Positions 9,463 to 18,358 of a stretch of DNA of 64,000 nucleotides are shown here, in pieces. Below the pieces are notes generated by a model. That model worked only from the letters and a program-made list of their open reading frames with translations, searched no databases and had not been told where the DNA came from. The number at the start of each line of letters is the position of its first letter. The stretch's first letter is position 1. A program made the translations under genes and the position numbers. The stretch comes from Fimbriimonadia bacterium. GTDB taxonomy: Bacteria; Armatimonadota; Fimbriimonadia; Fimbriimonadales; JABRVX01. The stretch lies in the NCBI GenBank assembly GCA_039961735.1, contig JABRVX010000040.1:1-64000 (forward strand), given 5' to 3'.

Positions 9463-10215
9463 ATGATTCGGCTAACGTTGTTCCTGACCTTGATGGCATT
9501 CCTGGCCGGGCTATTGCACGGCCGGGTCGCTTCGATTCTGCCCCACGTCCCCATCGAGGCGCAAACTGCAGTGCTGTGTGTGCTGACCGGTTTCGCTGTT
9601 GCGCTCTTCCTGCGCCTTAGCGAGGCGCACGACAGGCGTAAGCTCCAAGCATCTGTGGACCGTCTGGCTCAGGCCAAGGCGCGGCTCGAGGAACTGGCCT
9701 ACAGCGACCCGCTGACCGGGGTCCCGAACCGCCGCGGTTTCGAGCGGGCGTATCGGCGTCTCGTGCGCCAGGCGAAGCGCAGCCATTCGCATCTCTGCCT
9801 CGCGCTGGTAGACGTTGACGGACTGAAGCGCATCAACGACTCGATGGGGCACAGCGAGGGTGACAAGGCGCTGAGGACCGTCGCGAAGTGTCTCAGCGAC
9901 ACGCTCAGAGGCTCTGACGTGGTGGCCCGCATCGGCGGTGACGAGTTTGCGGCCATCTTGCCCAACACCAGCAGTGAAACCGGTCGAGCCGCCATGGAGC
10001 GGTTCAAGAGCGAATTGAAAATGCTTACCGGCCGCCCCGGCGTCCCTGAGTTCCGGGTAACCGTGGGCGTCGCCTGTACCATGGACGGCTTCGAGGGCCT
10101 GTACGAACGTGCGGACAGCGACATGTACTTCGCCAAACCACAGCGCCGAGACGTTCGCGCCACTGTGGAAGTGCCTAGCGATGCGCCGAATACCGAACCC
10201 ACCGAAGCCGCCTGA
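9463..10215 (+). CDS. Membrane-anchored GGDEF diguanylate cyclase
   Basis: A 250-residue protein that should make cyclic di-GMP from two GTP. Two hydrophobic segments (about residues 1-20 and 30-48) are followed by a short coiled region (KLQASVDRLAQAKARLEELAYSD), which leads into a GGDEF domain starting at DPLTGVPNRRGFE. The active-site motif is intact (ARIGGDEFAAILP), and an RGSD product-inhibition I-site lies five residues before it, so the enzyme should be active and feedback-limited. ATG 9463 is chosen because the hydrophobic segment begins there; ATG 9439 and a start at 9385 are also in frame. It is adjacent to the exopolysaccharide locus, which c-di-GMP often controls; that link is inference. 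Confidence 0.88.
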   Translation: MIRLTLFLTLMAFLAGLLHGRVASILPHVPIEAQTAVLCVLTGFAVALFLRLSEAHDRRKLQASVDRLAQAKARLEELAYSDPLTGVPNRRGFERAYRRLVRQAKRSHSHLCLALVDVDGLKRINDSMGHSEGDKALRTVAKCLSDTLRGSDVVARIGGDEFAAILPNTSSETGRAAMERFKSELKMLTGRPGVPEFRVTVGVACTMDGFEGLYERADSDMYFAKPQRRDVRATVEVPSDAPNTEPTEAA

Positions 10216-10282
10216 CCCTTCCTTCTCCGGTAGACTCGTAGGCACGGCTACTTCCAGGCCGAGAGACGTTGAGGAGAAGACC

Positions 10283-10984
10283 ATGGCAATCCACTTCACC
10301 TTCCTCGGACACGCTGGCGTGTCGGTGCAGACCGCCTCGGGCAAGACCATCCTGATAGACCCTTGGCTGAGCGGCAACCCCGTGGCGACGCAGTCTGTGA
10401 ACGATATCGCGGCGTGCGACCTTCTGCTGCTAACGCACGCTCATGGTGACCACACTGGCGACGTGCTGACGATTGCGAAGAAGTTCCGTCCGGTCGTAGT
10501 TGCCATCTACGACCTTACGACGCTGTTGGGCAACATGGGTGTCGAGAACATGGTGGGCATCAACAAGGGTGGTGGTGTGGATATCAGTGGCATTCGCGTC
10601 ACCGGCACGCACGCATTCCACAGCTCCACGCTCACGATGCCGGACGGCACGGTGGCGTACGCGGGAGAACCTATGGGCTTCGTGGTTGATGCCGAGGGTT
10701 ATCGCTTTTACCATGCCGGCGACACGGCACTGTTCGGCGACATGGAGCTGATCGGCAAGTTCCACTCACCAGAGCTGGCATTTCTGCCCATCGGTGACCA
10801 CTTTACGATGAACGCACGAGAAGCCGCCTATGCAGCCAAACTGCTAGGGGTGAAGAGGGTGGTACCTATCCACTGGGGGACCTTCTCGCTACTGACCGGC
10901 ACCCCGGCTCAGTTGCGCGAACACCTGGCAGGCACCGGCATCGAGTGCGTAGAGCTCAAGCCGGGTCAGTCGCTATCACTGTAG
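10283..10984 (+). CDS. UPF0173 metal-dependent hydrolase (metallo-beta-lactamase fold)
   Basis: The 233-residue protein has the metallo-beta-lactamase fold with the two-metal motif THAHGDHTGD near residues 50-59. Other metal ligands are in GTHAFHSST, FYHAGDTALFGDM and PIHWGTF. Length and order of motifs match the UPF0173/YtkL-like hydrolases, whose substrate is not firmly known. ATG 10283 has GAGGAG just upstream. The C-terminus overlaps the 3' end of the convergent O-antigen ligase gene by 29 bp. Confidence 0.92.
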   Translation: MAIHFTFLGHAGVSVQTASGKTILIDPWLSGNPVATQSVNDIAACDLLLLTHAHGDHTGDVLTIAKKFRPVVVAIYDLTTLLGNMGVENMVGINKGGGVDISGIRVTGTHAFHSSTLTMPDGTVAYAGEPMGFVVDAEGYRFYHAGDTALFGDMELIGKFHSPELAFLPIGDHFTMNAREAAYAAKLLGVKRVVPIHWGTFSLLTGTPAQLREHLAGTGIECVELKPGQSLSL

Positions 10985-12383
10985 ACGAACGCACGCTGGC
11001 GACTGACATCGCGATGGGCACCAGCCAAAGAGCACAGAAGCGATAGTCGAGGTACAGCGAGTCGGTGAGCTGCAGCAACAGGCCGGCAGCGGCCGCCCAG
11101 AAGCCCGCGATGCGCCAGGCTCGATGAGAGTGCTCCGTGTGGATGGTGCGCCACGCCCTTCGCACCAGCGATAGCGCGAACAGCCCGGCGAACAGCGCAC
11201 CGAATACACCTGTGTCTACCAGTATCTGCAGTGGTAACGAGTGGGCGTGTGCGGCGAACTGGAAGATGCCGACGGGCAGGTATGGAATGGATGCGTCGAA
11301 GAAGCGGTAGGGCCCTACCCCTAACAACCAGTTGTCCTGAAGCATCGCAAGCGCCTGCGGGTAGATGAGCGCGCGCGCATGGTCTTCCAGCACTTCCCCA
11401 CCGCTCTGTAGCAGTGCAACCCGTCCGTTTACCTCTGGCACGCTCAGCACGTAAACCACGACGATCCCGACGATGACGAGCCAGGAGAGTAGCCACTTGC
11501 GACGGTGTGTTAGTAGCAGTGCAGTCACCATGAGGGCGAATAGCAGGATGCCCGCGCGAGACAAGGCTACTGCCACGCCCACGGCACCGATCGCGAAGGC
11601 CGCGAGACCTATCCACCGCTCCCACTTTCGATTGGCTATGGAGGCTAAGGTAAGTCCGAGCAGTCCCACCATCACCATCGTCGCCGAGAAGCTGTTCGCA
11701 TTCATGTTGAATGCCTGGCCTCTGGCATACCATACGTCGGCTGCAGATCCCGAAGTGCTCGCCGATAGGTAATTCCAGACTCCCGACGCGCACACTGCCA
11801 GGCCACAGACCAGAAAGGTGAGCCCTGGCAGCCGAGGATTCTGTTCGCACGCCGAAGTCAGTACCACCCACACACATGCGATGCGTAGTAAGTTCATGCC
11901 GGCGAGGAACTCGGCGTCATAGGGTGGGCCGAACTTACCACCACCGAGTACCGCTGCGCACAACAACACACCTAGGAAGGCGAGTCCCCACCCCGAACCG
12001 TAGCTTCCTATCCGGCTTCTTCGGTACCACGCAGGCAATAGGACGGAGAGCGCCAACAGTAATAGTGCGGCATCTAGTGGCGAGACGAGAGCCGGAATGC
12101 GAACGTCTGGCGAGGGCTCGCGCATACTCAGTACGAGCGACCACACCGGATCGTACTCGACGGTGCGCGGGTAGAACACGATGCCAAAGATGGCGGCAGG
12201 AGCTCTCAGGTTAGGTGCGAGGAATGTGGCGACCAGGGCGCACAGCAGCACAACCGTAGCGAGTACCTCGAGCGGTTTCAGAAAGGCGACACAGGGCATC
12301 GCGGTCGCCGCGACCGCTATCCAGAAAAGCGCAGCCCACTGCACGGGCTCCCACGATGGTAGGCGCAGAACCTTAGTACTCAC
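10956..12383 (-). CDS. O-antigen ligase/polymerase (Wzy/WaaL) family membrane protein
   Basis: A 475-residue polytopic membrane protein with roughly 11-12 hydrophobic helices. Its large periplasmic loop (about residues 310-390) carries the Wzy_C-type features GVGPYRFFDASIPYL and FAAHAHSLPLQILVDTGVFGALF, including the conserved AHxxxLQ segment. Members either polymerise repeat units or ligate glycan to an acceptor; in this context polymerase (Wzy) is more likely. It is the last gene of a leftward cluster after the Wzz, Wza, GT4 and flippase genes. A 210-bp gap with a palindromic repeat pair separates it from the flippase gene. The start codon at 12383 is GTG. Confidence 0.85.
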   Translation of the reverse strand: MSTKVLRLPSWEPVQWAALFWIAVAATAMPCVAFLKPLEVLATVVLLCALVATFLAPNLRAPAAIFGIVFYPRTVEYDPVWSLVLSMREPSPDVRIPALVSPLDAALLLLALSVLLPAWYRRSRIGSYGSGWGLAFLGVLLCAAVLGGGKFGPPYDAEFLAGMNLLRIACVWVVLTSACEQNPRLPGLTFLVCGLAVCASGVWNYLSASTSGSAADVWYARGQAFNMNANSFSATMVMVGLLGLTLASIANRKWERWIGLAAFAIGAVGVAVALSRAGILLFALMVTALLLTHRRKWLLSWLVIVGIVVVYVLSVPEVNGRVALLQSGGEVLEDHARALIYPQALAMLQDNWLLGVGPYRFFDASIPYLPVGIFQFAAHAHSLPLQILVDTGVFGALFAGLFALSLVRRAWRTIHTEHSHRAWRIAGFWAAAAGLLLQLTDSLYLDYRFCALWLVPIAMSVASVRSSTVIATDPA

Positions 12384-12400
12384 AGCTCCGCCTCATCACG

Positions 12401-12425
12401 TCATGCCGAGCCTGTCGAAGCATGA
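12401..12425 (+). repeat. Palindromic repeat family 1, locus A left copy
   Basis: A 25-bp unit reading TCATGCCGAGCC then TGTCGAAGCATGA. It matches the units at 20606-20630 and, as reverse complement, 12480-12504, 20683-20707 and 58155-58179. It lies between the flippase and O-antigen ligase genes, about 18 bp before the ligase start codon. Confidence 0.75.
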
Positions 12426-12479
12426 CATCACCAGCCACCGTTGCTTCCTCTGAACTTGGCACAGCGCAACGACCGATCG

Positions 12480-12504
12480 CATGCTTCGACTGGGCTCAGC
12501 ATGA
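12480..12504 (-). repeat. Palindromic repeat family 1, locus A right copy (inverted)
   Basis: Inverted copy of the unit at 12401-12425, with a one-base length difference at the centre. The two arms are 54 bp apart, so a transcript could form a long stem with a large loop. It is in the noncoding gap between two exopolysaccharide genes. Confidence 0.75.
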
Positions 12505-12593
12505 TGGGTCGGGGTGTAGGTCGAGCGTGTGCTACCGACACGGCAGCCCGACACCCACACACAGGGTCCAATCCGCAGGCGCCGAGGAGTGTA

Positions 12594-13952
12594 CTACTCA
12601 ACTAGCACCGCCTTCTCACGTATCGCATCTTCGGCTGTCGGCCTTCGTATAAGACAAGCAACATGTCTCCGCACATGCTTTGGCTCCGCGGCCCACAGCA
12701 TCCACGCCGCTGTCACCAGAGTAGCGACGCTCGTTCCGGCAGCGATTCCGTTCAATCCGAAGAAACGGACCAGCACCAGCTTGATACCGAGGTTGATGCC
12801 GACGCTCCACAGAGCGAGTAGCCACAGTTCGCCGGCACGGCCCTGCGAGTTGAGATATCGAACGGCTAGGTGGATCAGGGACACCGCGACAACCGTCGGG
12901 CTCAACCACATCAGTGCCTCCGCGCAGCGAGTCGCAGCTTCGGCGGTAAAGCGCCCATGTGCGAAAACGCCGTGTACCAAGGGACCTGCGAGCACCGCGG
13001 TTAGTAGTGCGATGGGCAGCGTAAGTAGTACCGTGCCCATAGCCGCTCGTATCAGCCCACCCGCCGCAGCTTCTTGCTGCCCGTTCGCTTTCATTAAGGA
13101 GAACCGTTGAAGCAACACCGTAGCGAACGACGCAGCGAACAGACTTGCCGGTAGGTTGATGAGCACCGTCGCGTAGTTGAGTGCCGAGATGGCTCCTACG
13201 CCCACCCCGCTCGCAAGCGCACGGTTCATCGCGGTGTTCACTTGGATCAGCGCGGTGTAGAAGAGCACCGGAGCAAGGGCGCGGTATGCCGCACCCACCT
13301 TCGTCTCTCCGCGCGATTCGGCTGGTCGTGGCCGAGACGCCACCCATAACTGCAGCACCGCCTGTAGTGCGAGACCGCCTAGCACTCCGTAGGCGAGTGA
13401 TGACACCTTGAACGGGCGCAGGAACAGACACGAAAGCACTACCACGTTGAACACGGTGCCGTGAAGTGCCGGCAGGTGAAATCGTCCGGAAGCGTTGCAC
13501 GCGGCCGCGCCGATGCCGACGAGAGCTGCGAGGGGTACCGAGAGCGACAACACTTGCAGCATTCCTACGCTGCCCAATAGCGCAGGCCGATCCGATGATT
13601 GGGACAAAGCTGCCATGATGGGCCCAGCGAAGGCGAACATCACGCAGGCCACCACGACCGACACGCCGAACAGAGGAAGCCCCAGCCGCCAAGCCCCCTC
13701 ACGCAGCGAGCCGCCCCTTGCCAGCGATGTCGTGAGAAACGGAACGAATGCGACGGCAAGTGCTTCCGGCAGCGCCGTCACCACGATTCCAGGCAGTGTG
13801 TTAGCGAGGAGGTACGCATCCAGCTCGGGACCCACGCCGAACTGCCTCGCCGTGATCATCTCTCTCACGAACCCGAGCAGACGCCCGAATGCGACGAGAA
13901 TCGTCAGCGCACCCGCCACGCGCACGATGCCGGACCAGCGGAAGGGACTCAA
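12594..13952 (-). CDS. MurJ/MviN-type lipid flippase (possible Wzx role)
   Basis: The 452-residue protein has about 12-14 transmembrane helices and the MurJ/MOP start pattern: GALTILVAFGRLLGFVREMITARQFGVGPELDAYLLANTLPG. This is followed by ALAVAFVPFLT, typical of MviN proteins. MurJ flips lipid II for peptidoglycan. Here the gene is embedded in an exopolysaccharide operon and overlaps the upstream GT4 gene by 4 bp, so a Wzx-like role flipping the polysaccharide repeat unit is plausible. A MurJ role cannot be excluded, because no other murJ is visible in the window. Confidence 0.87.
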   Translation of the reverse strand: MSPFRWSGIVRVAGALTILVAFGRLLGFVREMITARQFGVGPELDAYLLANTLPGIVVTALPEALAVAFVPFLTTSLARGGSLREGAWRLGLPLFGVSVVVACVMFAFAGPIMAALSQSSDRPALLGSVGMLQVLSLSVPLAALVGIGAAACNASGRFHLPALHGTVFNVVVLSCLFLRPFKVSSLAYGVLGGLALQAVLQLWVASRPRPAESRGETKVGAAYRALAPVLFYTALIQVNTAMNRALASGVGVGAISALNYATVLINLPASLFAASFATVLLQRFSLMKANGQQEAAAGGLIRAAMGTVLLTLPIALLTAVLAGPLVHGVFAHGRFTAEAATRCAEALMWLSPTVVAVSLIHLAVRYLNSQGRAGELWLLALWSVGINLGIKLVLVRFFGLNGIAAGTSVATLVTAAWMLWAAEPKHVRRHVACLIRRPTAEDAIREKAVLVE

Positions 13953-15193
13953 CTCGCCAACCTGACGACGGCGGCCCCGGTCTGCGGAGCTAAGGTGCTC
14001 TTTGCCAGCGAAGCGTACTGCTGTGCGTGCGCCACATGGTCGTGGTGCGATACCGCATAGTCGCGTGCCGCCGCACCGAGCGACTCACGATACTCGGCAT
14101 CCACTAACAGTAGGGATAGCGCGTCGGCCAGCTCCTCGGCATTCGCGGGAGGCACCACCAAGCCGGTCTGCCCGTCGCGAACCACATCCCCCAGTCCGCC
14201 GGTTCGCGAAGCCACCACCGGGATGCCGGTCGCCATCGCCTCCACCGCACTCAGCCCGAAGGACTCCTCCGCACGATACGTAGGAATCGACGGCATCACT
14301 AACACGTCTGCCGCCCGTAAGAGTGCCGGCATTCGGTCGTGACTGACGACTCCTATCAGCCACACATGTCCGTCCAGACGATGTCGCGCGATCAGGCCCT
14401 CCACTTGGCCTCGTGCCGGTCCGTCTCCGGCGATTACCATGCGGAACTCGTGTCCTCGGTCGCGTAGGATAGCGGCTGCTTCGACCGCATAGGGGACGCC
14501 CTTTACCTCGAGAAGGTTTCCGGCAATCAGCAGAACGGGCACGTCCTCCGACAGCCGGAAGTAACGCCTACAACGATCTCTCTGCCGTGCACTGGCGGCG
14601 GGTGAAAAGCGTTCTACATCCACCGCGTTTGGCAACACCACAGTACGTCGCACCGACCCCCCGATGAGACCGTAGACGTGCGCGCGCATCGACTCTGAAA
14701 CTGCCACAATCAGGTCGGCTGCGAGCAGTCCCTTGCGTTCCATGTCTAAGATGCGACGCTCGCCCGCTGTGGAGGGTATTGCCCAACCCTGAGCCACCTT
14801 CTCATACCCGTATGCGGAGTGAACGGTCAACACCACTTCGGTGTCACTTGCCAGGCGACGCTGCACAGCACGGGCTGCGAACACAGATGCCATGTCCTGA
14901 CAGGCGAATACATCCGGCTTACCTTCCTGCGCGATACGCTTTTGCATCAGGCCGGTCAGCAGCCGCGACTGCATGCCCACCGCCCATTCCACACCCGAGC
15001 CGCTCCGTACAGTATTCACGATACGGAGTGGCACACTTACTACCAGTCGCAGCAGAGTCCGAGGAACCAGATCGAGTGAGATGAGGGAAGAATCGACACC
15101 ATTGAACTGAAGGCCCTGGTGCAGCAGTCGCGCGTGTGTTGCCACCCCCCCCGGCTTGCGTATCAGAGTCTGAGTTAGAATCCAGATCTTCAC
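13949..15193 (-). CDS. Glycosyltransferase family 4
   Basis: A 414-residue GT-B fold retaining glycosyltransferase. The N-terminal half has the acceptor-domain start WILTQTLIRKPGGVATHARLLHQGL. The C-terminal half has the nucleotide-sugar domain VLLIAGNLLEVKGVPYAVEAA, GDGPARGQVE, LVMPSIPTYRAEESFGLSAVEAMATGIPVVASRTGGLGDVV, with the E-x7-E-type donor-binding motif. It should add one sugar to the exopolysaccharide repeat unit on the inner membrane. It overlaps both neighbours (SLBB gene upstream, flippase downstream) by 4 bp. Donor and acceptor cannot be read from sequence. Confidence 0.92.
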   Translation of the reverse strand: MKIWILTQTLIRKPGGVATHARLLHQGLQFNGVDSSLISLDLVPRTLLRLVVSVPLRIVNTVRSGSGVEWAVGMQSRLLTGLMQKRIAQEGKPDVFACQDMASVFAARAVQRRLASDTEVVLTVHSAYGYEKVAQGWAIPSTAGERRILDMERKGLLAADLIVAVSESMRAHVYGLIGGSVRRTVVLPNAVDVERFSPAASARQRDRCRRYFRLSEDVPVLLIAGNLLEVKGVPYAVEAAAILRDRGHEFRMVIAGDGPARGQVEGLIARHRLDGHVWLIGVVSHDRMPALLRAADVLVMPSIPTYRAEESFGLSAVEAMATGIPVVASRTGGLGDVVRDGQTGLVVPPANAEELADALSLLLVDAEYRESLGAAARDYAVSHHDHVAHAQQYASLAKSTLAPQTGAAVVRLAS

Positions 15194-16317
15194 TGCGAGA
15201 ACAACCTTACCAGGCTGAGGGTGAGTACTGCGTTCAGCACCTTGTCCCAGTCGCTGCGTCGGTTCGCTGACACTACCACGATATCACCGTCTTGCACGAT
15301 TGGATTCGCCGTCTCGTCGCCGGTCTTCAGGTAGCGGTGGAAGTCCACCACACGCTTCGGAGCAGTCGGATCGCTTGCACGCAGTATTGCAATGTTGGAG
15401 TTGATGCCAGACTTAAGTACGCCGCCCGCCTGTGCGAGCGCGTCGGACAGCCTGGATTCCCGCTCTTCCGGCAACGGATACCACCCCGGCGAGCCGACTT
15501 CGCCGAATACTGCTACCTTGGATGCAATGGGTGGAATGGTGAGGACGTCGTTCTGCTGGAGCGCGACGTCCTTGTCCACGTCTCCTTCCACTAATACCTT
15601 GTACAGGTTCACTTGGTACTTCTCGCCGCCACCACGCGTGATGTATGCCCGGCTCAGCGATGCGTTCTCCAGGTGGCCGCCCGCGCGGGCCAGCGCTTGC
15701 ACCGTGGTCATCCCCTCGTCAATCTCCACCAGCCCGGGTGTTTTGACCGCCCCTGTCACGTACACGCGAAGGGTCTTCTTCGCCATCACGCTGATGGTGT
15801 CGCCCTCACGTAGGAGCATATTGGCATCATCCGCTCCCTCTCGTAATACTTCGGCCAGGTCCAACGCCACGTCCTCTGCTCCGACCCGGAACAACCTGCA
15901 AACCGCCTGCTCCGCGGGCACCGTCAGCCCTCCGGCTGCCGCGATAGCCTCGCTGACCCGCCACCCTGGCAGCAGGTTCAGCACGCCAGGAGTCTCCACC
16001 AAGCCGATAACGCTCACTCGCTTGGGCCGCGCGGCTACCAGTGTTACGTATACGCTGGGATTGTTCAGGCGCTCGGATGCCCGCTCCGTCAACTCACGCT
16101 GCACTTCCGAGATGCTCTTGCCCAGCACGTTCAACTCTCCCAACAACGGGAAGTTGATCGACCCCGACTCGGGCACTACGAATCTCCCCGCATACTCCTC
16201 GTGCCGCGCGACCGCCACCGAGATCTCGTCGTAGGCGCCGAGAGCATATGTGCCTTCTTCGACCTGCGCGTTAGCCAGGCAGCTCAGACCTAACACTAGC
16301 ATCACTGCCAACCTCAT
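15190..16317 (-). CDS. Polysaccharide export protein with SLBB domains (Wza type)
   Basis: A 375-residue exported protein with a signal peptide (MRLAVMLVLGLSCLANAQ) but no lipobox Cys at the cleavage site, unlike enteric Wza. It has the polysaccharide export (PES) domain YALGAYDEISVAVARHEEYAGRFVVPESGSINFPLLGELNVLGKSISE split over residues 25-75. Two or three SLBB domains follow, recognised by RVSVIGLVETPGVLNL, VYVTGAVKTPGLVEI and VAVFGEVGSPGWYPL, and a short hydrophobic C-terminus could cross a membrane. It should form the outer-membrane/periplasmic channel for the polymer. It overlaps the Wzz-type gene and the GT4 gene by 4 bp each. Confidence 0.91.
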   Translation of the reverse strand: MRLAVMLVLGLSCLANAQVEEGTYALGAYDEISVAVARHEEYAGRFVVPESGSINFPLLGELNVLGKSISEVQRELTERASERLNNPSVYVTLVAARPKRVSVIGLVETPGVLNLLPGWRVSEAIAAAGGLTVPAEQAVCRLFRVGAEDVALDLAEVLREGADDANMLLREGDTISVMAKKTLRVYVTGAVKTPGLVEIDEGMTTVQALARAGGHLENASLSRAYITRGGGEKYQVNLYKVLVEGDVDKDVALQQNDVLTIPPIASKVAVFGEVGSPGWYPLPEERESRLSDALAQAGGVLKSGINSNIAILRASDPTAPKRVVDFHRYLKTGDETANPIVQDGDIVVVSANRRSDWDKVLNAVLTLSLVRLFSQ

Positions 16318-18158
16318 GCCGCAGCCTCCCCCAGCATTTCTTCAGCCCGGGCAACCAGCACCACTCCCAGCACCGTCGCCCGCGATACACGCAGAGCCTC
16401 CAGCATCTCCTCCTCGATCTGGTCGGCAGACGAGCCTTGCTCCACCACCAGCAATACCCGGTCCGCCAATCGAACCGATGGTCCGGCGGTCCACATCGGG
16501 AACTCTGCAAGGACCACGCCGCCGTGTTCTGTCCACTCGAGTACGCGCTCCTCTATGCCCGGCTCAGCCAAGCGGCAACCCGAAATCTCGCCCGAACCTG
16601 CCGTGCCGTCGCCCACCAGCATCGGTTGCGCGCCAGATCGAAGCGCGGCTTCGGCAAGGACACGCCCTAGGCCGCGCACGTCACCCAACACGAGAAGCGC
16701 AAGGTGCCGCCAGGAAGACCCCGCCCCATGGAGCACCAGTCGACTCCAAAGCATGTCGGCTGCGCTCGCAGAGAGCGGAACCTCGTAAAGCCCGAGACAA
16801 GGAAGCTGCAGCAGGTCTCTGGCATCGCGCGCGGTCTTCACCCGGCGGTCCATCCCCTCCGTCAACACGCAGGCGGTCAACGAGAGAACGCAGGCCATCA
16901 GCAGGCCGACCGTGGACCACAGCACGGGCCTGGGTCGGGACTTCCGGGTCGGCGGCGTGGCGGCCTCGATCACTTGGGGTCGGATCGCGCCGGCATATTG
17001 CTGAACCTTCAGCTCCTCGTACCGCGCGGCTAGCCCCCCCCAGACCTTGGTGAGAGCCTCTCGTTCGCGCGTCAACTCCGCAAGGCGATGGGAGAGCCCC
17101 GGGATCGCTGACACTTCGGAGCGCATTCTCCTTACCTGCTCGCGCAGCCCGCGTAGCTTCGCACCCACGGATGCCGCGGTTGCTTCGTTGGCCACCAGCA
17201 TTTCCAGCGCCTTCTGCCTCACTGGATTAGCCTGCTCCTCATACTCGGCGCGGAACAGGTCGCCGTTCACCGCCCCGGCCAAGGCCTCCCTCAGGGACGC
17301 CTCCGCCGCAGCGATCTCCGTCTCGAGAACCTTCACCTCTGGCTGGTTCGGCTTGTACTCGTACAGTGTGGCAGCGCGCCGAGCGTGCAGATCGTTCAGC
17401 TTGGAGCGAAGGCTATCCACCACCGCCGAGGTCCGGAACACCTCTCGTCCCTGAACCTGCGGGCTTAACGCGGCAATCTTCTCTCGAAGTGCGTGGCCCT
17501 CGCTGGCGAGTCGGGTGGCCTCCAGGCGCATGCTCTGCTCGGCCTGCAGCGCTTGGTCTAGCCGCGTCACCGCGCCCTGCATCTCGAGCTCCGGGACGGC
17601 CAAGCGATTTTCCTGTAGCCATGTAGTCAGCTCAGATTCCTTGTCCTCCAGGCGCTTCTCGACCTCGTCCAGTCTGCGCTTCACATCGCCCGCCGCAGTG
17701 TCGGACTCTGCGTCGTGTCGCAGAGCTTGGTCCTCACGGTAGGCATCCACAAGTGCGTTCACGATGTCTGCGGCCTGTTGCGCCGTGTCGCCCTCCGCAC
17801 TCACCTTCACCACATCGGTCAGTTTGGGGTGCATCAGCGAAACTCGCTTCCGCAGGTCTTCCGGTCGCCAATCCAGGTTGAGGCGTTCGATGACTTTCTC
17901 CAGGTTGGGTCGCGCGGCAATCACCTCGAGTTGGGTCTCCGGCGAGGGGCCCGAACTCAGCCCCGTGATCTCAGAAACCACCGCCCCAGCGACCCCGAGG
18001 CCGGACGTAGGAGGGATCAGCAGAGTGGAAGTAGCCGTGTACCGCGGTGGCACGAACAAGATGAGCGCAACGGTCACCGCCAGCACTGTCAGGAAGACCC
18101 CGAGTGCCAATCGGCGGTGCTTGCGGAGTAGGTAGATGTAGTCCTGCGGGAAACGCAA
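16314..18158 (-). CDS. Wzz-type chain-length protein with a degenerate BY-kinase domain
   Basis: The 614-residue protein regulates polymer length and export. A Wzz domain sits at the N-terminus, with one membrane helix (LGVFLTVLAVTVALILFV) and PPRYTATSTLLIPP. A periplasmic coiled-coil region and a second helix (WSTVGLLMACVLSLTACVL) near residue 420 follow. The C-terminal part resembles the cytoplasmic BY-kinase domain (CpsD/Wzc), but the P-loop is missing: LALLVLGDVRGLGRVLAEAALRSG stands where GxxxGKST is expected. The Walker A' Asp is also replaced (VLAEFPMW), and no Tyr cluster closes the protein. TTG 18158 is preferred, with AGGGAGG five bases upstream; TTG 18221 is also in frame but lacks such a site. 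This is the first gene of the leftward operon. Confidence 0.86.
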   Translation of the reverse strand: MRFPQDYIYLLRKHRRLALGVFLTVLAVTVALILFVPPRYTATSTLLIPPTSGLGVAGAVVSEITGLSSGPSPETQLEVIAARPNLEKVIERLNLDWRPEDLRKRVSLMHPKLTDVVKVSAEGDTAQQAADIVNALVDAYREDQALRHDAESDTAAGDVKRRLDEVEKRLEDKESELTTWLQENRLAVPELEMQGAVTRLDQALQAEQSMRLEATRLASEGHALREKIAALSPQVQGREVFRTSAVVDSLRSKLNDLHARRAATLYEYKPNQPEVKVLETEIAAAEASLREALAGAVNGDLFRAEYEEQANPVRQKALEMLVANEATAASVGAKLRGLREQVRRMRSEVSAIPGLSHRLAELTREREALTKVWGGLAARYEELKVQQYAGAIRPQVIEAATPPTRKSRPRPVLWSTVGLLMACVLSLTACVLTEGMDRRVKTARDARDLLQLPCLGLYEVPLSASAADMLWSRLVLHGAGSSWRHLALLVLGDVRGLGRVLAEAALRSGAQPMLVGDGTAGSGEISGCRLAEPGIEERVLEWTEHGGVVLAEFPMWTAGPSVRLADRVLLVVEQGSSADQIEEEMLEALRVSRATVLGVVLVARAEEMLGEAAA

Positions 18159-18358
18159 CCTGTCCTCCCTGATTACACGTGCCGCCACGCCTCCACGCGA
18201 TTGCGTGGGAAAACTTAACAATCTGCTTCAATGGTTGGCACTCCGAGGGGGGTTCTTTAGCCGAGAGTCTTTGGTAGAGGGGCGTATGAGTCGAGGTTCC
18301 GGAAGCGGCCCACCCGCAGCTCCGGTTCGCGCCCGCGCCACTTCGAGGAGGCAAGGCG

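Noticed and set aside
12616-13692. 358-codon frame within the flippase gene on the same strand
   Set aside because: Out-of-frame shadow of a long membrane protein gene; Arg/Gly-rich with no hydrophobic segments.
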